DNA of 33,952 nucleotides. Source: Bacteroidota bacterium (GTDB lineage Bacteria; Bacteroidota; Bacteroidia; Sphingobacteriales; Sphingobacteriaceae). The stretch spans positions 1-33,952 of the forward strand of contig JABDGE010000039.1 of NCBI GenBank assembly GCA_013286235.1. Direction: 5' to 3'. The notes beneath the pieces are model-generated. The model worked only from the letters and a program-made list of their open reading frames with translations, was not told where the DNA came from and searched no databases. Made by a program: the position numbers and the translations under genes. This document shows positions 15,690-24,264 of this stretch, in pieces; the first letter of the stretch is position 1, and every line of letters starts with the position of its first letter.

Positions 15690-17067
15690 TTGGCCTTTAA
15701 AAGAAGTGTTGAAGATTATCTTAATCGCTGGAAATTAAGCGCCGCACGTAAGCCGCTTATTATAAGAAAGAGACGCGCGTCAGGTTGGTAAAACCACTTT
15801 AATACGGGATTTTGCGGGGACGTATGACCACACTATTGTGCTCAACCTTGAGAAATCAGCTGACCGCCGTTATTTCGATGATTTTGATGATGTTCAAAAC
15901 ATTTTTGAAGCTTTATTTTTAGTACACAGTATTCCTTCCTCGGCGGCGTCAAATACCCTTTTATTCATAGATGAAATACAGGAGAGTCCCAAAGCTATAC
16001 AGCTGTTGCGGTATTTTTATGAAGAAATACCAGCGCTTCATGTCATCAGCGCGGGTTCACTATTAGAGTTTGCCATGCAGAAAGTGCATGGCTTTCCTGT
16101 AGGCAGGGTGGAATTTTTATATCTCCATCCATTGAATTTTCAGGAATATCTGGAAGCCACCGGGAAACAAGCATTGTTAAAACAATTGCAGCAGGTCCCG
16201 GTAAAACCCTTTGCACATCAAGCTTTAATGGATGCCTTTCATCGCTACGCGATAATCGGCGGTATGCCTGAAGTGGTTAAAACGGACGTTGAAAAACATA
16301 GCCTTTCAGATTTGTCAATTATCTATGAAAGCATTTGGGGTACTTATAAAAACGATGTGGAAAAATATACGTCCAACGACACCGAAAGGAAAATCATCAA
16401 ACATTTAATGGATACCGCACCGCTGTACCTGGACGAGCGCATTCGGTTTCAGGGCTTTGGAAATTCCAACTACCGGTCAAGAGAAGTAGGAGAAGCATTC
16501 AGAACCCTTGACGATGCAAAGATTGTACGTTTGATCTACCCTACGACAGACCTGCACCCACCACTGAAGGCCAATTTAAAGAAAGCCCCCCGTTTACAGT
16601 TCCCGGATACCGGCTTGGTCAATTATTCCCTGGGCATCCAGGCAGAAATGCTGGCTATGTATGATTTGAACAGCGCTTACAAAGGGGCGGTTATATCCCA
16701 TTTAGTAACGCAGGAACTGATATCCCTCCAAAGTATTTCAGCACAAACGCCCAAATTTTGGGTAAGAGAAAAAGCTCAGTCCAATGCAGAAGTTGATTTA
16801 CTGTACGCTTACAACAAGTGGGTTATTCCCATAGAAATAAAATCCGGTAATACAGGTAGTTTAAAATCACTCCACCAGTTTATTAAGGCCGTAGACCATC
16901 CGTACGCTATCCGGATGTATGCAGGCGCCTTCAAGTTAGAAAAAGCTGTCACTCCAAATAAAAAGCCATACCTGCTCATGAATTTACCTTATTATGCAGG
17001 CACTTCACTGCCCCGGTACATTGAATGGTTTGTGCAACAGAAAGACGAACTGCCGCCCGGACAATAG
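15690..17067 (+). pseudogene. AAA ATPase (AAA_14/DUF4143), frameshifted in Walker A region
   Basis: A gene of about 457 codons for a two-domain ATPase of the AAA_14-DUF4143 family. From about TTG 15690 one frame reads KRSVEDYLNRWKL...RKPLIIR up to 15767. The family then needs RQVGKTTL (Walker A), which is present at 15778-15801 but in another frame. Between them lies a tandem AAGA-AAGA (15764-15771); removing one copy restores a continuous frame through IRDARQVGKTT. Downstream is intact: Walker B LLFIDEIQ, GS sensor (ISAGSLLEF), GGMPEVV, and a nuclease-like C-terminus with EVD...IEIKSG. The open frame from GTG 15838 alone lacks the ATP-binding loop. Function unknown; such genes are mobile and patchy in Bacteroidota. 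A sequencing error is the main alternative. Confidence 0.85.
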
Positions 17068-17541
17068 CGTCTTCTCGTAAAGAGCCGTAGACCCGAACAT
17101 TTTGCGGCAAACAGGTTTCAATCTGTTGGGTTTAAAACACGTGTGCACGGCTCATGTTTCTAACAACCGCTTCAAACCCGGATAACGCCTAATCTCGCCC
17201 ACATCTCACATCTCACTTGGCTCTTGGTTCTTGGCTCTTGGCTCTCAACCATCTCACATCTCACATCTGCTTTCGCCTGATTCACCCTTATTAACCGCTC
17301 CACAAATTCTTTTCTTTCTTCATACTAAAAAAAGCACAATTAAGTTTTACCTTTGTCCCCTGAAAAAAATTGGCGGCATACCGCGCCGAAGAGGGTAAGT
17401 GAGTAAATTCATTGTAATAGGCGCCTTGGACGTGATATACAAATGAAGGGCTAATTGTTCTTAAGTTCAGGGGTTGTTAGTTCATTAAAACAATTAACAA
17501 TGAGTTATTGAACTTGAACGAATGAACCAGCAAGATTATAG
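17068..17541. other. 474-bp gap before uppS with word repeats and candidate promoter
   Basis: No gene is seen. At 17201-17270 lie CACATCTCACATCTCAC and GGCTCTTGGTTCTTGG words, complements of tracts elsewhere in the window. A TACCTTTG box (17348-17355) starts what would be a 180-190 nt leader for uppS, containing GC-rich short pairs (GGCGGCATACCGCGCC at about 17372-17387). AATGAAC/GTTCATT words lie just before uppS. The left 130 bp probably belongs to the ATPase insert. Confidence 0.6.
17348..17355 (+). promoter_or_regulatory. Candidate -7 box for uppS-bamA block
   Basis: TACCTTTG fits TAnnTTTG, but it is 186 nt before uppS. It is therefore weaker evidence than the boxes placed close to start codons. 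Confidence 0.4.
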
Positions 17542-18282
17542 ATGGCATACAAGGACCAGGTCGACTTATTAAAAATTCCGAAACACGTTGCTATAATTAT
17601 GGATGGCAATGGCCGCTGGGCTAAGGGCAGGGGAAAGTTACGGGTTTTTGGACACCACAGCGGGGTTACTTCGGTCCGCGATGTTGTTGAAGCTTCGGTT
17701 GAAATTGGAATGGGCTATCTCACGCTGTATGCTTTTTCGGCAGAGAACTGGAACAGGCCGCGGCTGGAGGTTACGGCGATCATGGAGTTGCTGATAAACA
17801 CAATGCAAAAGGAGATCAGCATGTTTACGAAAAACAATGTCCGGTTGAACCTGATCGGTAACCTGGAAATGTTGCCTCCTAAATATTATGATCAGTGGCA
17901 AACTGCACTTGAACAAACATCGGGTAATAACGGCCTTACGCTTACACTTGCTATTAGCTATGGATCGCGCCTGGAATTGATAAATGCCGCAAAAAAAATT
18001 GCCGGCAGGGTTAAAACCGGGGACCTAAAAATAGATGATATTGATGAAACGGTGGTTGGGGAAAGTTTATATACTGCCGGCATACCCGACCCCGAATTGC
18101 TGATCAGGACCAGCGGCGAATACCGCATCAGTAACTTCCTGCTTTGGCAAATTGCTTATGCTGAATTGTATTTTTCGACAAAATTATGGCCTGATTTCCG
18201 CAGGGAGGATTTGTTCGATGCCATCATTGATTATCAGAAACGTGAACGCCGCTTTGGCATGACAAGCGACCAACTCAACTAA
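17542..18282 (+). CDS. uppS: Isoprenyl transferase (undecaprenyl diphosphate synthase)
   Basis: 246-aa cis-prenyltransferase that extends farnesyl diphosphate with isopentenyl diphosphate to make the C55 lipid carrier for peptidoglycan and other envelope glycans. The catalytic Asp21 is in HVAIIMDGNGRWAKGRG (15-31). YLTLYAFSAENWNRP and the C-terminal RTSGEYRISNFLLWQIAYAELYF and RERRFG motifs complete the active site. It is 63 bp upstream of bamA on the same strand, a widespread envelope-biogenesis pairing. Confidence 0.97.
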   Translation: MAYKDQVDLLKIPKHVAIIMDGNGRWAKGRGKLRVFGHHSGVTSVRDVVEASVEIGMGYLTLYAFSAENWNRPRLEVTAIMELLINTMQKEISMFTKNNVRLNLIGNLEMLPPKYYDQWQTALEQTSGNNGLTLTLAISYGSRLELINAAKKIAGRVKTGDLKIDDIDETVVGESLYTAGIPDPELLIRTSGEYRISNFLLWQIAYAELYFSTKLWPDFRREDLFDAIIDYQKRERRFGMTSDQLN

Positions 18283-18345
18283 ATTTTTGCTTTTAACACT
18301 TTTTAACAACTGTATAAATTATTTTTAGCCCACTAAAATATTCGG

Positions 18346-20901
18346 ATGAATAAATACCTTTTTGCTCTTCTCTTGTGTATATTAAGTACTGCGGCATTGG
18401 CACAGATCGGAAACCTGCCGAAGTATTCTATATCGAAATCATCTCTGCCTGCTGATAGTTTAAGCTACCTGGAACCCAAAGATTACATAATCGGCGGGGT
18501 AACCATCAGTGGCACAAAAAATCTGGACAAAGACGTTTTGCTCACCATATCCAAGCTAAATAAGGGCGATAGGATCAATTTACCCGGAGAGGCTAATGCG
18601 AATGTTGTCAAAAACCTGTATTCGCAGGGTTTATTTGACGACGTGCAGTTGAACATCACCAGGATCAACCTGGATACCATTTACCTGGAAATTACCGTGG
18701 TGGAGCGCCCCCGTTTATCAAGAATGCATTTAACCGGTATTCGAAAAGGCGAAATAGAGGATGTTCAGAAGTTGCTGGCCGATAAAACGGGCAAAATTGT
18801 GAATGAAAACATGCTGAGCACCACAACAGCCATCATAAAAAAGCATTTTAACGAAAAAGGCTTCATGAACACAACGGTCACGATCAAACAAAAGCGTGAC
18901 CCCGGCGATGCGAACAGCGTAATACTTAACGTCGCCATCGACAAAAAGAAAAAGGTGATGATCACGGAGGTGACGTTCGAAGGAAATAAAGATTTTTCGC
19001 AAGGCGAGCTTCGCCGCTACCTTAAGAAAACCAGGACTAAGAAGTTTTACAACGTCTTCGGTTCAAGAAAATTCAAGCAGGACAAATACGACGACGACAA
19101 ACAAAACCTGATCACCCAAATGCAGGATAAAGGTTATCGCGATGCTGAAATGATAAGCGACACCGTTTTTAAAACGGGTGAAAATACTGTCGGGATAAAG
19201 ATTAAGCTTTTTGAAGGCCATAAATATTACTTTGGTAACGTTAAATGGTCGGGGAACGCCAAATATCCGGCGGAAGTGCTGGGCAAAATATTAAGGGTAA
19301 AAAAAGGTGATGTCTTTAGCGAAGATGAGTTAAACAAACGTTTGAGCGGCCCCACACCGAATGATGATGATGTTTCATCATTTTATTTGAATGATGGTTA
19401 TCTTACATACCAGGCCGATCCAGTACAAACCAAAATATATCACGACACTGTCGACCTTGATATCAGGGTTTACGAGGGGCCGCAATACACCATTAACCGT
19501 GTAACCATAAAAGGCAATGATGTAACTAACGATAAGGTGGTTATGCGCGAGATCAGGACCAAGCCGGGACAGAAATTTAACAAGGAGCTTTTAATACGCA
19601 GTACCCGGGAAATTGGACAATTAGGCTTCTTTGATGAACAAAAGACGGAACCTAAGCCAACAAATATTAATCCGCAGGATGGAACGGTTGATATCGTGTA
19701 TAACGTAGTGGAGAAACCATCCGACCAGATACAGCTTTCAGGAGGTTTCGGCGGCGGGCAGCTGGTTGGTACACTTGGGCTTACCTTCAACAATTTCTCC
19801 CTAAGGAATATTTTCCATTTAAAGGACTATAAACCATTGCCAAAAGGCGATGGCCAAAAACTGAGCATAGTGGGCCAGTCGAGCGGGCGAACCTATCAAA
19901 ACTTTTCGTTCACATTTACCGAACCATGGCTCGGCGGCAAAAAGCCAATATATTTTGCAATTTCTGCGTATACACAGGGAAGTTCAACCGGCCAATATTA
20001 TGCGGTAACTAATCCGTTGTACAACAACTTGCGGATTAATGGCGTGGGCGTTACGCTGGGTAAGCGGTTAACATGGCCCGACAATTATTTCCAGTTAAAC
20101 TATTCGTTAAATGTTGACCACTATAATCTTGATAATTATACCGGTTATTTATTCTCAAACGGAACATCGTACAATATCAGGTTGACACAGGAGCTTACAC
20201 GAAATTCGCTTGACGTGCCGATTTATCCAACAACGGGGTCGAATATTAAATTAACCCTCCAGGGCACTCCACCTTATTCGCTTTTTAATAATATCGATTA
20301 CGCAATTGCAACGCAGCAGCAGATATACAAGTTTGTTGAATATTACAAAGTTAAATTCGACGCCCAGTGGTTTGCACGCATTTACGATAAATTGGTGCTC
20401 TTGTCGCAGGTGCGCTTCGGCTTCCTGGGCGAATATAACTCTGATGTGCCTGCTTCTCCGTTTGAGCGGTTTAAACTGGGCGGTGACGGTATGGCCAGTT
20501 ATCAATACCTGCAGGGTAGCGATATCATCGGTTTACGTGGTTACCAGAATTTCAGCATCATACCGGTTGGAACGAATTATACCGCCGACACAAACCCCGG
20601 CAGCACCATCTACGATAAAATTACCTTTGAGATAAGGCAGCCTGTAATCCAAAGCCAGTCGGCAACTATATTTATGCTGCTATTTGCTGAAGGCGGCAAT
20701 GTGTGGAATTCGTTCAGCGACTATAACCCCTTTAACATGAGGAGATCAGTAGGAATTGGAACAAGAGTATTTTTGCCTATATTTGGCATGCTCGGTTTGG
20801 ACTATGGTTATGGGTTCGACGCCATACCCGGTATACCGACTGCTAACAAGGGCCAATTTAGCTTTTCAATTTCGCAGAGCTTAAACGGTGGGTTTGAATA
20901 A
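18346..20901 (+). CDS. bamA: Outer membrane protein assembly factor BamA
   Basis: 851-aa Omp85 protein that inserts beta-barrels into the outer membrane. Signal peptide 1-20 (ending ALAQ). Five POTRA domains follow at roughly 47-122, 123-203, 204-290, 291-378 and 379-455, each with the beta-alpha-alpha-beta pattern (for example YIIGGVTISGTKNLDKDVL and YTINRVTIKGNDVTNDKVV). The 16-strand barrel fills 456-851. The conserved loop 6 motif appears as IIGLRGYQ in place of VRGF. Length is typical of Bacteroidota BamA. Two OmpH/Skp chaperone genes follow, the first 16 bp downstream, so substrate delivery and insertion are encoded together. Confidence 0.96.
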   Translation: MNKYLFALLLCILSTAALAQIGNLPKYSISKSSLPADSLSYLEPKDYIIGGVTISGTKNLDKDVLLTISKLNKGDRINLPGEANANVVKNLYSQGLFDDVQLNITRINLDTIYLEITVVERPRLSRMHLTGIRKGEIEDVQKLLADKTGKIVNENMLSTTTAIIKKHFNEKGFMNTTVTIKQKRDPGDANSVILNVAIDKKKKVMITEVTFEGNKDFSQGELRRYLKKTRTKKFYNVFGSRKFKQDKYDDDKQNLITQMQDKGYRDAEMISDTVFKTGENTVGIKIKLFEGHKYYFGNVKWSGNAKYPAEVLGKILRVKKGDVFSEDELNKRLSGPTPNDDDVSSFYLNDGYLTYQADPVQTKIYHDTVDLDIRVYEGPQYTINRVTIKGNDVTNDKVVMREIRTKPGQKFNKELLIRSTREIGQLGFFDEQKTEPKPTNINPQDGTVDIVYNVVEKPSDQIQLSGGFGGGQLVGTLGLTFNNFSLRNIFHLKDYKPLPKGDGQKLSIVGQSSGRTYQNFSFTFTEPWLGGKKPIYFAISAYTQGSSTGQYYAVTNPLYNNLRINGVGVTLGKRLTWPDNYFQLNYSLNVDHYNLDNYTGYLFSNGTSYNIRLTQELTRNSLDVPIYPTTGSNIKLTLQGTPPYSLFNNIDYAIATQQQIYKFVEYYKVKFDAQWFARIYDKLVLLSQVRFGFLGEYNSDVPASPFERFKLGGDGMASYQYLQGSDIIGLRGYQNFSIIPVGTNYTADTNPGSTIYDKITFEIRQPVIQSQSATIFMLLFAEGGNVWNSFSDYNPFNMRRSVGIGTRVFLPIFGMLGLDYGYGFDAIPGIPTANKGQFSFSISQSLNGGFE

Positions 20902-20917
20902 TTTGCAACGCGGCGCA

Positions 20918-21448
20918 ATGAAGAAAATTCTCTTTTTACTGGGATTTACTTTTTTAGCAGTTACAACTGCGTTTGCGCAGCGTTTTGCTTATGTGGATTC
21001 GGACTATATATTAAAGCACATGCCTGAATTTGCCTCAGCCCAAAGGCAACTCGAGGCAATGTCGGCGCAGTGGCAGAAAGACGTTGACGCGAAGTACCAG
21101 GAAATCGACCGCTTATATAAAGCTTACCAGGCCGACGAAGTTTTGATGACGCCCGACATGAAAAAGCGCAGGCAAGCCGAAATTGACGATAAACAAAAAT
21201 CGGCGAAGGAGTTTCAGCGCCAGAAATTCGGCCCCGATGGGGAGCTTGCACAAAAGAGCAACGAGATCATAAAACCCATACAGGAAAAAATGATGAAAGC
21301 TATACAGGCGGTAGCTGAAAGCGATGATATCGATATGATGTTCGATGCAAACAGCGAAGTAAAGATGCTGTACGCAAATCCCCGTTACAACAAAAGTGCC
21401 GACGTAATCATTAAATTGGGTTTAAAACCCGGTACGTTTGCAAAATAA
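20918..21448 (+). CDS. OmpH/Skp family periplasmic chaperone, copy 1
   Basis: 176-aa exported chaperone that holds unfolded outer-membrane proteins on the way to BamA. The ATG at 20918 gives a clean signal peptide, MKKILFLLGFTFLAVTTAFAQ; an upstream GTG at 20888 would overlap bamA and add nine unlikely residues. The mature start RFAYVDSDYILKHMPEF is the OmpH signature, and residues 40-130 form the charged, helical coiled-coil arm (QRQLEAMSAQWQKDVDAKYQ and onward). It starts 16 bp after bamA and 51 bp before a second copy. Confidence 0.94.
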   Translation: MKKILFLLGFTFLAVTTAFAQRFAYVDSDYILKHMPEFASAQRQLEAMSAQWQKDVDAKYQEIDRLYKAYQADEVLMTPDMKKRRQAEIDDKQKSAKEFQRQKFGPDGELAQKSNEIIKPIQEKMMKAIQAVAESDDIDMMFDANSEVKMLYANPRYNKSADVIIKLGLKPGTFAK

Positions 21449-21499
21449 ATTTTTTAGATTATATTAATCCCACTATTTTTAAAACAGAAAAAACACAAA

Positions 21500-22012
21500 A
21501 TGAAAAGAGTATTTAAAGTTGCTATAGTTGCGGTTTGCATGTTAATTGTAGGCAACTTTGCTAAGGCCCAAAGTAAGATCGGTTATGTAAATTTTGACGA
21601 ACTTGTACGGCTTATGCCCGAATTTAAGACAGCCCAGACCGCGGTGGACGCTTATCAAAAACAATTTATCGACCAGCTTACCGTGATGAACACCGAATAC
21701 CAGGCAAAAGGTAAAGATTACCAGGCGAACCAGGCTACTATGACGGATGCCGTACGCACCGCTAAGCAAACTGAACTGGCCGATATACAAAAACGCATGC
21801 AGGATTATCAAACCACTGCCCAGCAGTCGGTTGAAGCAAAAACCAACGAATTGCTTAAGCCGATAACCGATAAGGTAAAAGAAGCAGTAACAGCGGTGGC
21901 AAAGGAAAAAGGCTACAACTATGTTTACAACTCTGCACAAACCCAGTTCATTGTTGCTCCTGAGACTGATGACATTGAGGCTGCCGTGAAAGTTAAGTTA
22001 GCTTTAAAATAA
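21500..22012 (+). CDS. OmpH/Skp family periplasmic chaperone, copy 2
   Basis: 170-aa paralogue of the preceding gene. Signal peptide MKRVFKVAIVAVCMLIVGNFAKAQ, then SKIGYVNFDELVRLMPEF, the OmpH start motif. A Gln/Lys-rich coiled-coil arm (about 45-120; KGKDYQANQATMTDAVRTAKQ) and a terminal beta strand (TDDIEAAVKVKLALK) follow. The two copies differ enough (different mature lengths and arms) to be old duplicates, as in most Bacteroidota. Both likely assemble as trimers serving BamA. Confidence 0.94.
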   Translation: MKRVFKVAIVAVCMLIVGNFAKAQSKIGYVNFDELVRLMPEFKTAQTAVDAYQKQFIDQLTVMNTEYQAKGKDYQANQATMTDAVRTAKQTELADIQKRMQDYQTTAQQSVEAKTNELLKPITDKVKEAVTAVAKEKGYNYVYNSAQTQFIVAPETDDIEAAVKVKLALK

Positions 22013-22017
22013 GATAG

Positions 22018-22076
22018 TCGGAAAGTCCGAAAGTCCGAAAGACAGAAAGTCCGAGAGTCAGAAAGACCGAAAGACG
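22018..22076. repeat. GAAAGTCC/GAAAGACC word repeat
   Basis: About seven near-copies of an 8-9 bp word (CGGAAAGTC, CGAAAGTC, AGAAAGACC) lie just after the second OmpH gene. Complement words occur at 3187-3210. Confidence 0.8.
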
Positions 22077-22089
22077 TTGCGACCGACCT

Positions 22090-22103
22090 CCGCCAGCTGG
22101 CGG
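22090..22103. repeat. Palindrome CCGCCAGCTGGCGG
   Basis: Perfect 14-bp palindrome, intergenic. A near copy, TCCGCCAACTGGCGGA, lies at 24354-24369 between nuoH and nuoI. Confidence 0.85.
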
Positions 22104-22145
22104 TTAACTCAAATTATACCAAAGAAGATATTAACCACTTGCAAA

Positions 22146-22171
22146 GCGCCTTAATTTAAGGCGCTTTTTTT
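22146..22171 (+). terminator. Intrinsic terminator after the uppS-bamA-ompH operon
   Basis: GCGCCTTAA-T-TTAAGGCGC (22146-22164) is a perfect 9-bp stem followed by six T residues. It is the clearest terminator in the window. The T-run abuts the murI promoter box, so termination and initiation are separated by almost nothing. Confidence 0.88.
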
Positions 22172-22178
22172 ATTTTTG
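22171..22178 (+). promoter_or_regulatory. -7 promoter box for murI
   Basis: TATTTTTG fits TAnnTTTG, begins immediately after the terminator T-run, and ends 5 nt before ATG 22184. Confidence 0.55.
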
Positions 22179-22183
22179 CGCTG

Positions 22184-23017
22184 ATGTTGAATAACAAACC
22201 CATCGGAATTTTTGATTCCGGGTATGGTGGACTTACCGTTTTCCGATCCATTCTCAAACAGATGCCGGGCTATGATTATATCTACCTGGGCGATACCGCC
22301 AGGGCGCCCTATGGCAACCGGTCCTTTCAAACCATTCATCAATACACCTGGGAATGCGTTCAATGGCTGTTTAGCCAGGGCTGCCCCTTAATTATATTGG
22401 CCTGTAATACGGCATCGGCAAAAGCCCTGCGTACTATCCAGCAACGGGATTTGAAGCAGGTAGACCCAACCAAACGCGTGCTGGGCGTGATCCGACCAAC
22501 GGCGGAGGTGATTGGCAATTATACAAAAACAAACGCCATTGGTGTTTTGGGAACCAGGGGTACGGTCCAATCAGGTTCCTACGTGATTGAGACCGGTCAT
22601 TTCTTTCCGGATGTTAAAGTCTATCAGCAGGCTTGCCCTCTTTGGGTACCGATAATCGAAAATGGCGAGCACGATAAGCCCGGGGCAGATTATTTTGTAA
22701 AAAAGTACCTCGATCAACTGCTGTCCCAGTCGGGCGATGTTGACACAATATTATTGGGCTGCACACACTATCCTTTGCTGCAGCAAAAGATCAGCGAAAA
22801 CCTGCCGGCCAACATCCGGGTAGTATCCCAGGGTGATATAGTCGCCGAAAGCCTGGTTGATTACCTGCGTCGTCATCCTGAAATGGATAACGGTTTGACC
22901 AAAAACGCGACCCAGCGTTTTTATACCACAACAGACGATACCCCCGATTTTGACCACTACGCCGAAATCTTCTTTTCCGCGCCCGTTGAATCCGCTTTTG
23001 CCGAGATTAAGTGTTAA
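22184..23017 (+). CDS. murI: Glutamate racemase
   Basis: 277-aa cofactor-independent racemase that makes D-glutamate for peptidoglycan. The acid/base cysteines are Cys74 (ILACNTASAK) and Cys193 (LLGCTHYPLL), and the N-terminal GIFDSGYGGLTV motif with Asp11 is intact. It closes the nadK-to-murI envelope block. A strong terminator just upstream and its own promoter box (22171-22178) suggest it is transcribed separately from bamA-ompH. ATG 22184 is the only sensible start. Confidence 0.97.
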   Translation: MLNNKPIGIFDSGYGGLTVFRSILKQMPGYDYIYLGDTARAPYGNRSFQTIHQYTWECVQWLFSQGCPLIILACNTASAKALRTIQQRDLKQVDPTKRVLGVIRPTAEVIGNYTKTNAIGVLGTRGTVQSGSYVIETGHFFPDVKVYQQACPLWVPIIENGEHDKPGADYFVKKYLDQLLSQSGDVDTILLGCTHYPLLQQKISENLPANIRVVSQGDIVAESLVDYLRRHPEMDNGLTKNATQRFYTTTDDTPDFDHYAEIFFSAPVESAFAEIKC

Positions 23018-23022
23018 TCCGG

Positions 23023-23113
23023 ATGTGAGATATGAGATATGAGATATGAGATATGAGATATGAGATATGAGATATGAGATGTGAGATGTGAGATGTGAGA
23101 TGTGAGATGTGAG
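23023..23113 (+). repeat. 13-unit heptamer array (ATRTGAG)
   Basis: Thirteen uninterrupted 7-bp units: one ATGTGAG, seven ATATGAG, then five ATGTGAG. It begins 5 bp after murI and precedes the nuo genes. Seven bp is not a multiple of a codon, and no frame of interest crosses it. Shorter tracts of the same unit, in either orientation, occur at 86-116, 4329-4357, 12721-12823, 17201-17270 and 28664-28696. Confidence 0.97.
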
Positions 23114-23170
23114 AGGGATAACAGTTCATTCAGCACATCCGCACATCTGCCCCAATCCCCCAAAAATCAT

Positions 23171-23178
23171 TAAGTTTG
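23171..23178 (+). promoter_or_regulatory. -7 promoter box for nuoH
   Basis: TAAGTTTG fits TAnnTTTG and ends 15 nt before ATG 23194. It indicates that the nuoH-N segment starts its own transcript here and is not reached from nuoA-G. Confidence 0.5.
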
Positions 23179-23193
23179 CAACAAAGCGGCCGG

Positions 23194-24264
23194 ATGAATT
23201 TTTATCTGACATATTTTTTTATTGCCATAGGCCTTTTTGGTTTCTCGGCGTTGTTTGCATTGTTCGGCGTTTATGCCGAACGCAAATTGTCGGCTTTTAT
23301 ACAGGACAGGTTGGGTCCAACTGAAACCGGGACGTTCGGGTCCCTGCAAACCATTGCCGATATCCTGAAGATGCTGCAAAAGGAGTTGATCATCCCAACC
23401 GCTGCCGATAAGCTGTTGTTTATGATGGCGCCGGCCGTAATTTTTATAGCTGTCTATCTCGGTTTTGCCGTATTACCCTGGGGACCTGGCCTTGCGCCGG
23501 CCAAGTTGAACCTGGGTTTATATTATCTCTTTGCAGTTCTTTCCATCGAGACGCTTGGAATTTTGATGGCCGGTTGGGGATCGAACAATAAATATTCCAT
23601 ATTAGGTGCGATGCGTTCGGCCGCGCAGATCGTTTCATACGAGATACCGGCGGGTTTCGCCATTATTTCGGTGGTGATGATCAGCCAGACGCTCAACCTG
23701 CAAACCATCGCCACGCAGCAGGGCATTTTATCTTCCGAAAAAGTAACTTTTGCCGGGTTTTGGGATGTATCGAACATCGGCGGCATATTTTCATGGAATG
23801 TTTTCAGGGCGCCGCACTTGCTGGTTGCCTTTGTGATCTATTTTATCGCATCGCTGGCAGAGAGCAACCGTGCCCCATTCGATGTTCCGGAAGCGGAGTC
23901 GGAGTTGGTGGCCGGCTTTCATACCGAGTATACCGGCTTACGTTTCGCCCTGGTATTTTTAGCGGAATATTCCATGATGTTTATGGTTTCCATGATCGGC
24001 GCGGTTTTGTTTTTGGGCGCCTGGAACACGCCGCTGCCCAACATGGGTGTTGTGGAGCTGGCAGCCTGGACCACCGGCGCAGGCTGGGGAATATTTTGGA
24101 TCGCCCTAAAGACACTTTCTTTGGTCGGCATTCAAATGTGGATCCGCTGGACTTTGCCCCGTTTTCGCGTGGATCAGCTGATGAATTTTTGCTGGAAGGT
24201 TTTAACGCCTGCCGCTTTTGCCTGTGTGCTGGTTTCGGGTTTATGGAGAATATTTTTAATGTAA
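23194..24264 (+). CDS. nuoH: NADH-quinone oxidoreductase subunit H
   Basis: 356-aa inner-membrane subunit that joins the quinone-reducing arm of complex I to the proton pumps. About eight helices are visible. The quinone-site loop LAESNRAPFDVPEAESELVAGFHTEYTG and the N-terminal ERKLSAFIQDRLGPTETGTFG are the family signatures. ATG 23194 is preferred over the TTG 18 nt upstream, which lies inside the likely promoter box. It is the first nuo gene here: murI and a repeat array precede it, and no nuoG is adjacent. Confidence 0.97.
   Translation: MNFYLTYFFIAIGLFGFSALFALFGVYAERKLSAFIQDRLGPTETGTFGSLQTIADILKMLQKELIIPTAADKLLFMMAPAVIFIAVYLGFAVLPWGPGLAPAKLNLGLYYLFAVLSIETLGILMAGWGSNNKYSILGAMRSAAQIVSYEIPAGFAIISVVMISQTLNLQTIATQQGILSSEKVTFAGFWDVSNIGGIFSWNVFRAPHLLVAFVIYFIASLAESNRAPFDVPEAESELVAGFHTEYTGLRFALVFLAEYSMMFMVSMIGAVLFLGAWNTPLPNMGVVELAAWTTGAGWGIFWIALKTLSLVGIQMWIRWTLPRFRVDQLMNFCWKVLTPAAFACVLVSGLWRIFLM

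Noticed and set aside
15838..17067. ATPase read as an intact 409-aa gene starting at GTG 15838
   Set aside because: Starting there drops the Walker A loop, which lies just upstream in the same frame, so a frameshifted gene explains the data better.
23023..23113. CRISPR array
   Set aside because: The units are 7 bp, contiguous and without spacers, and no cas gene is present.
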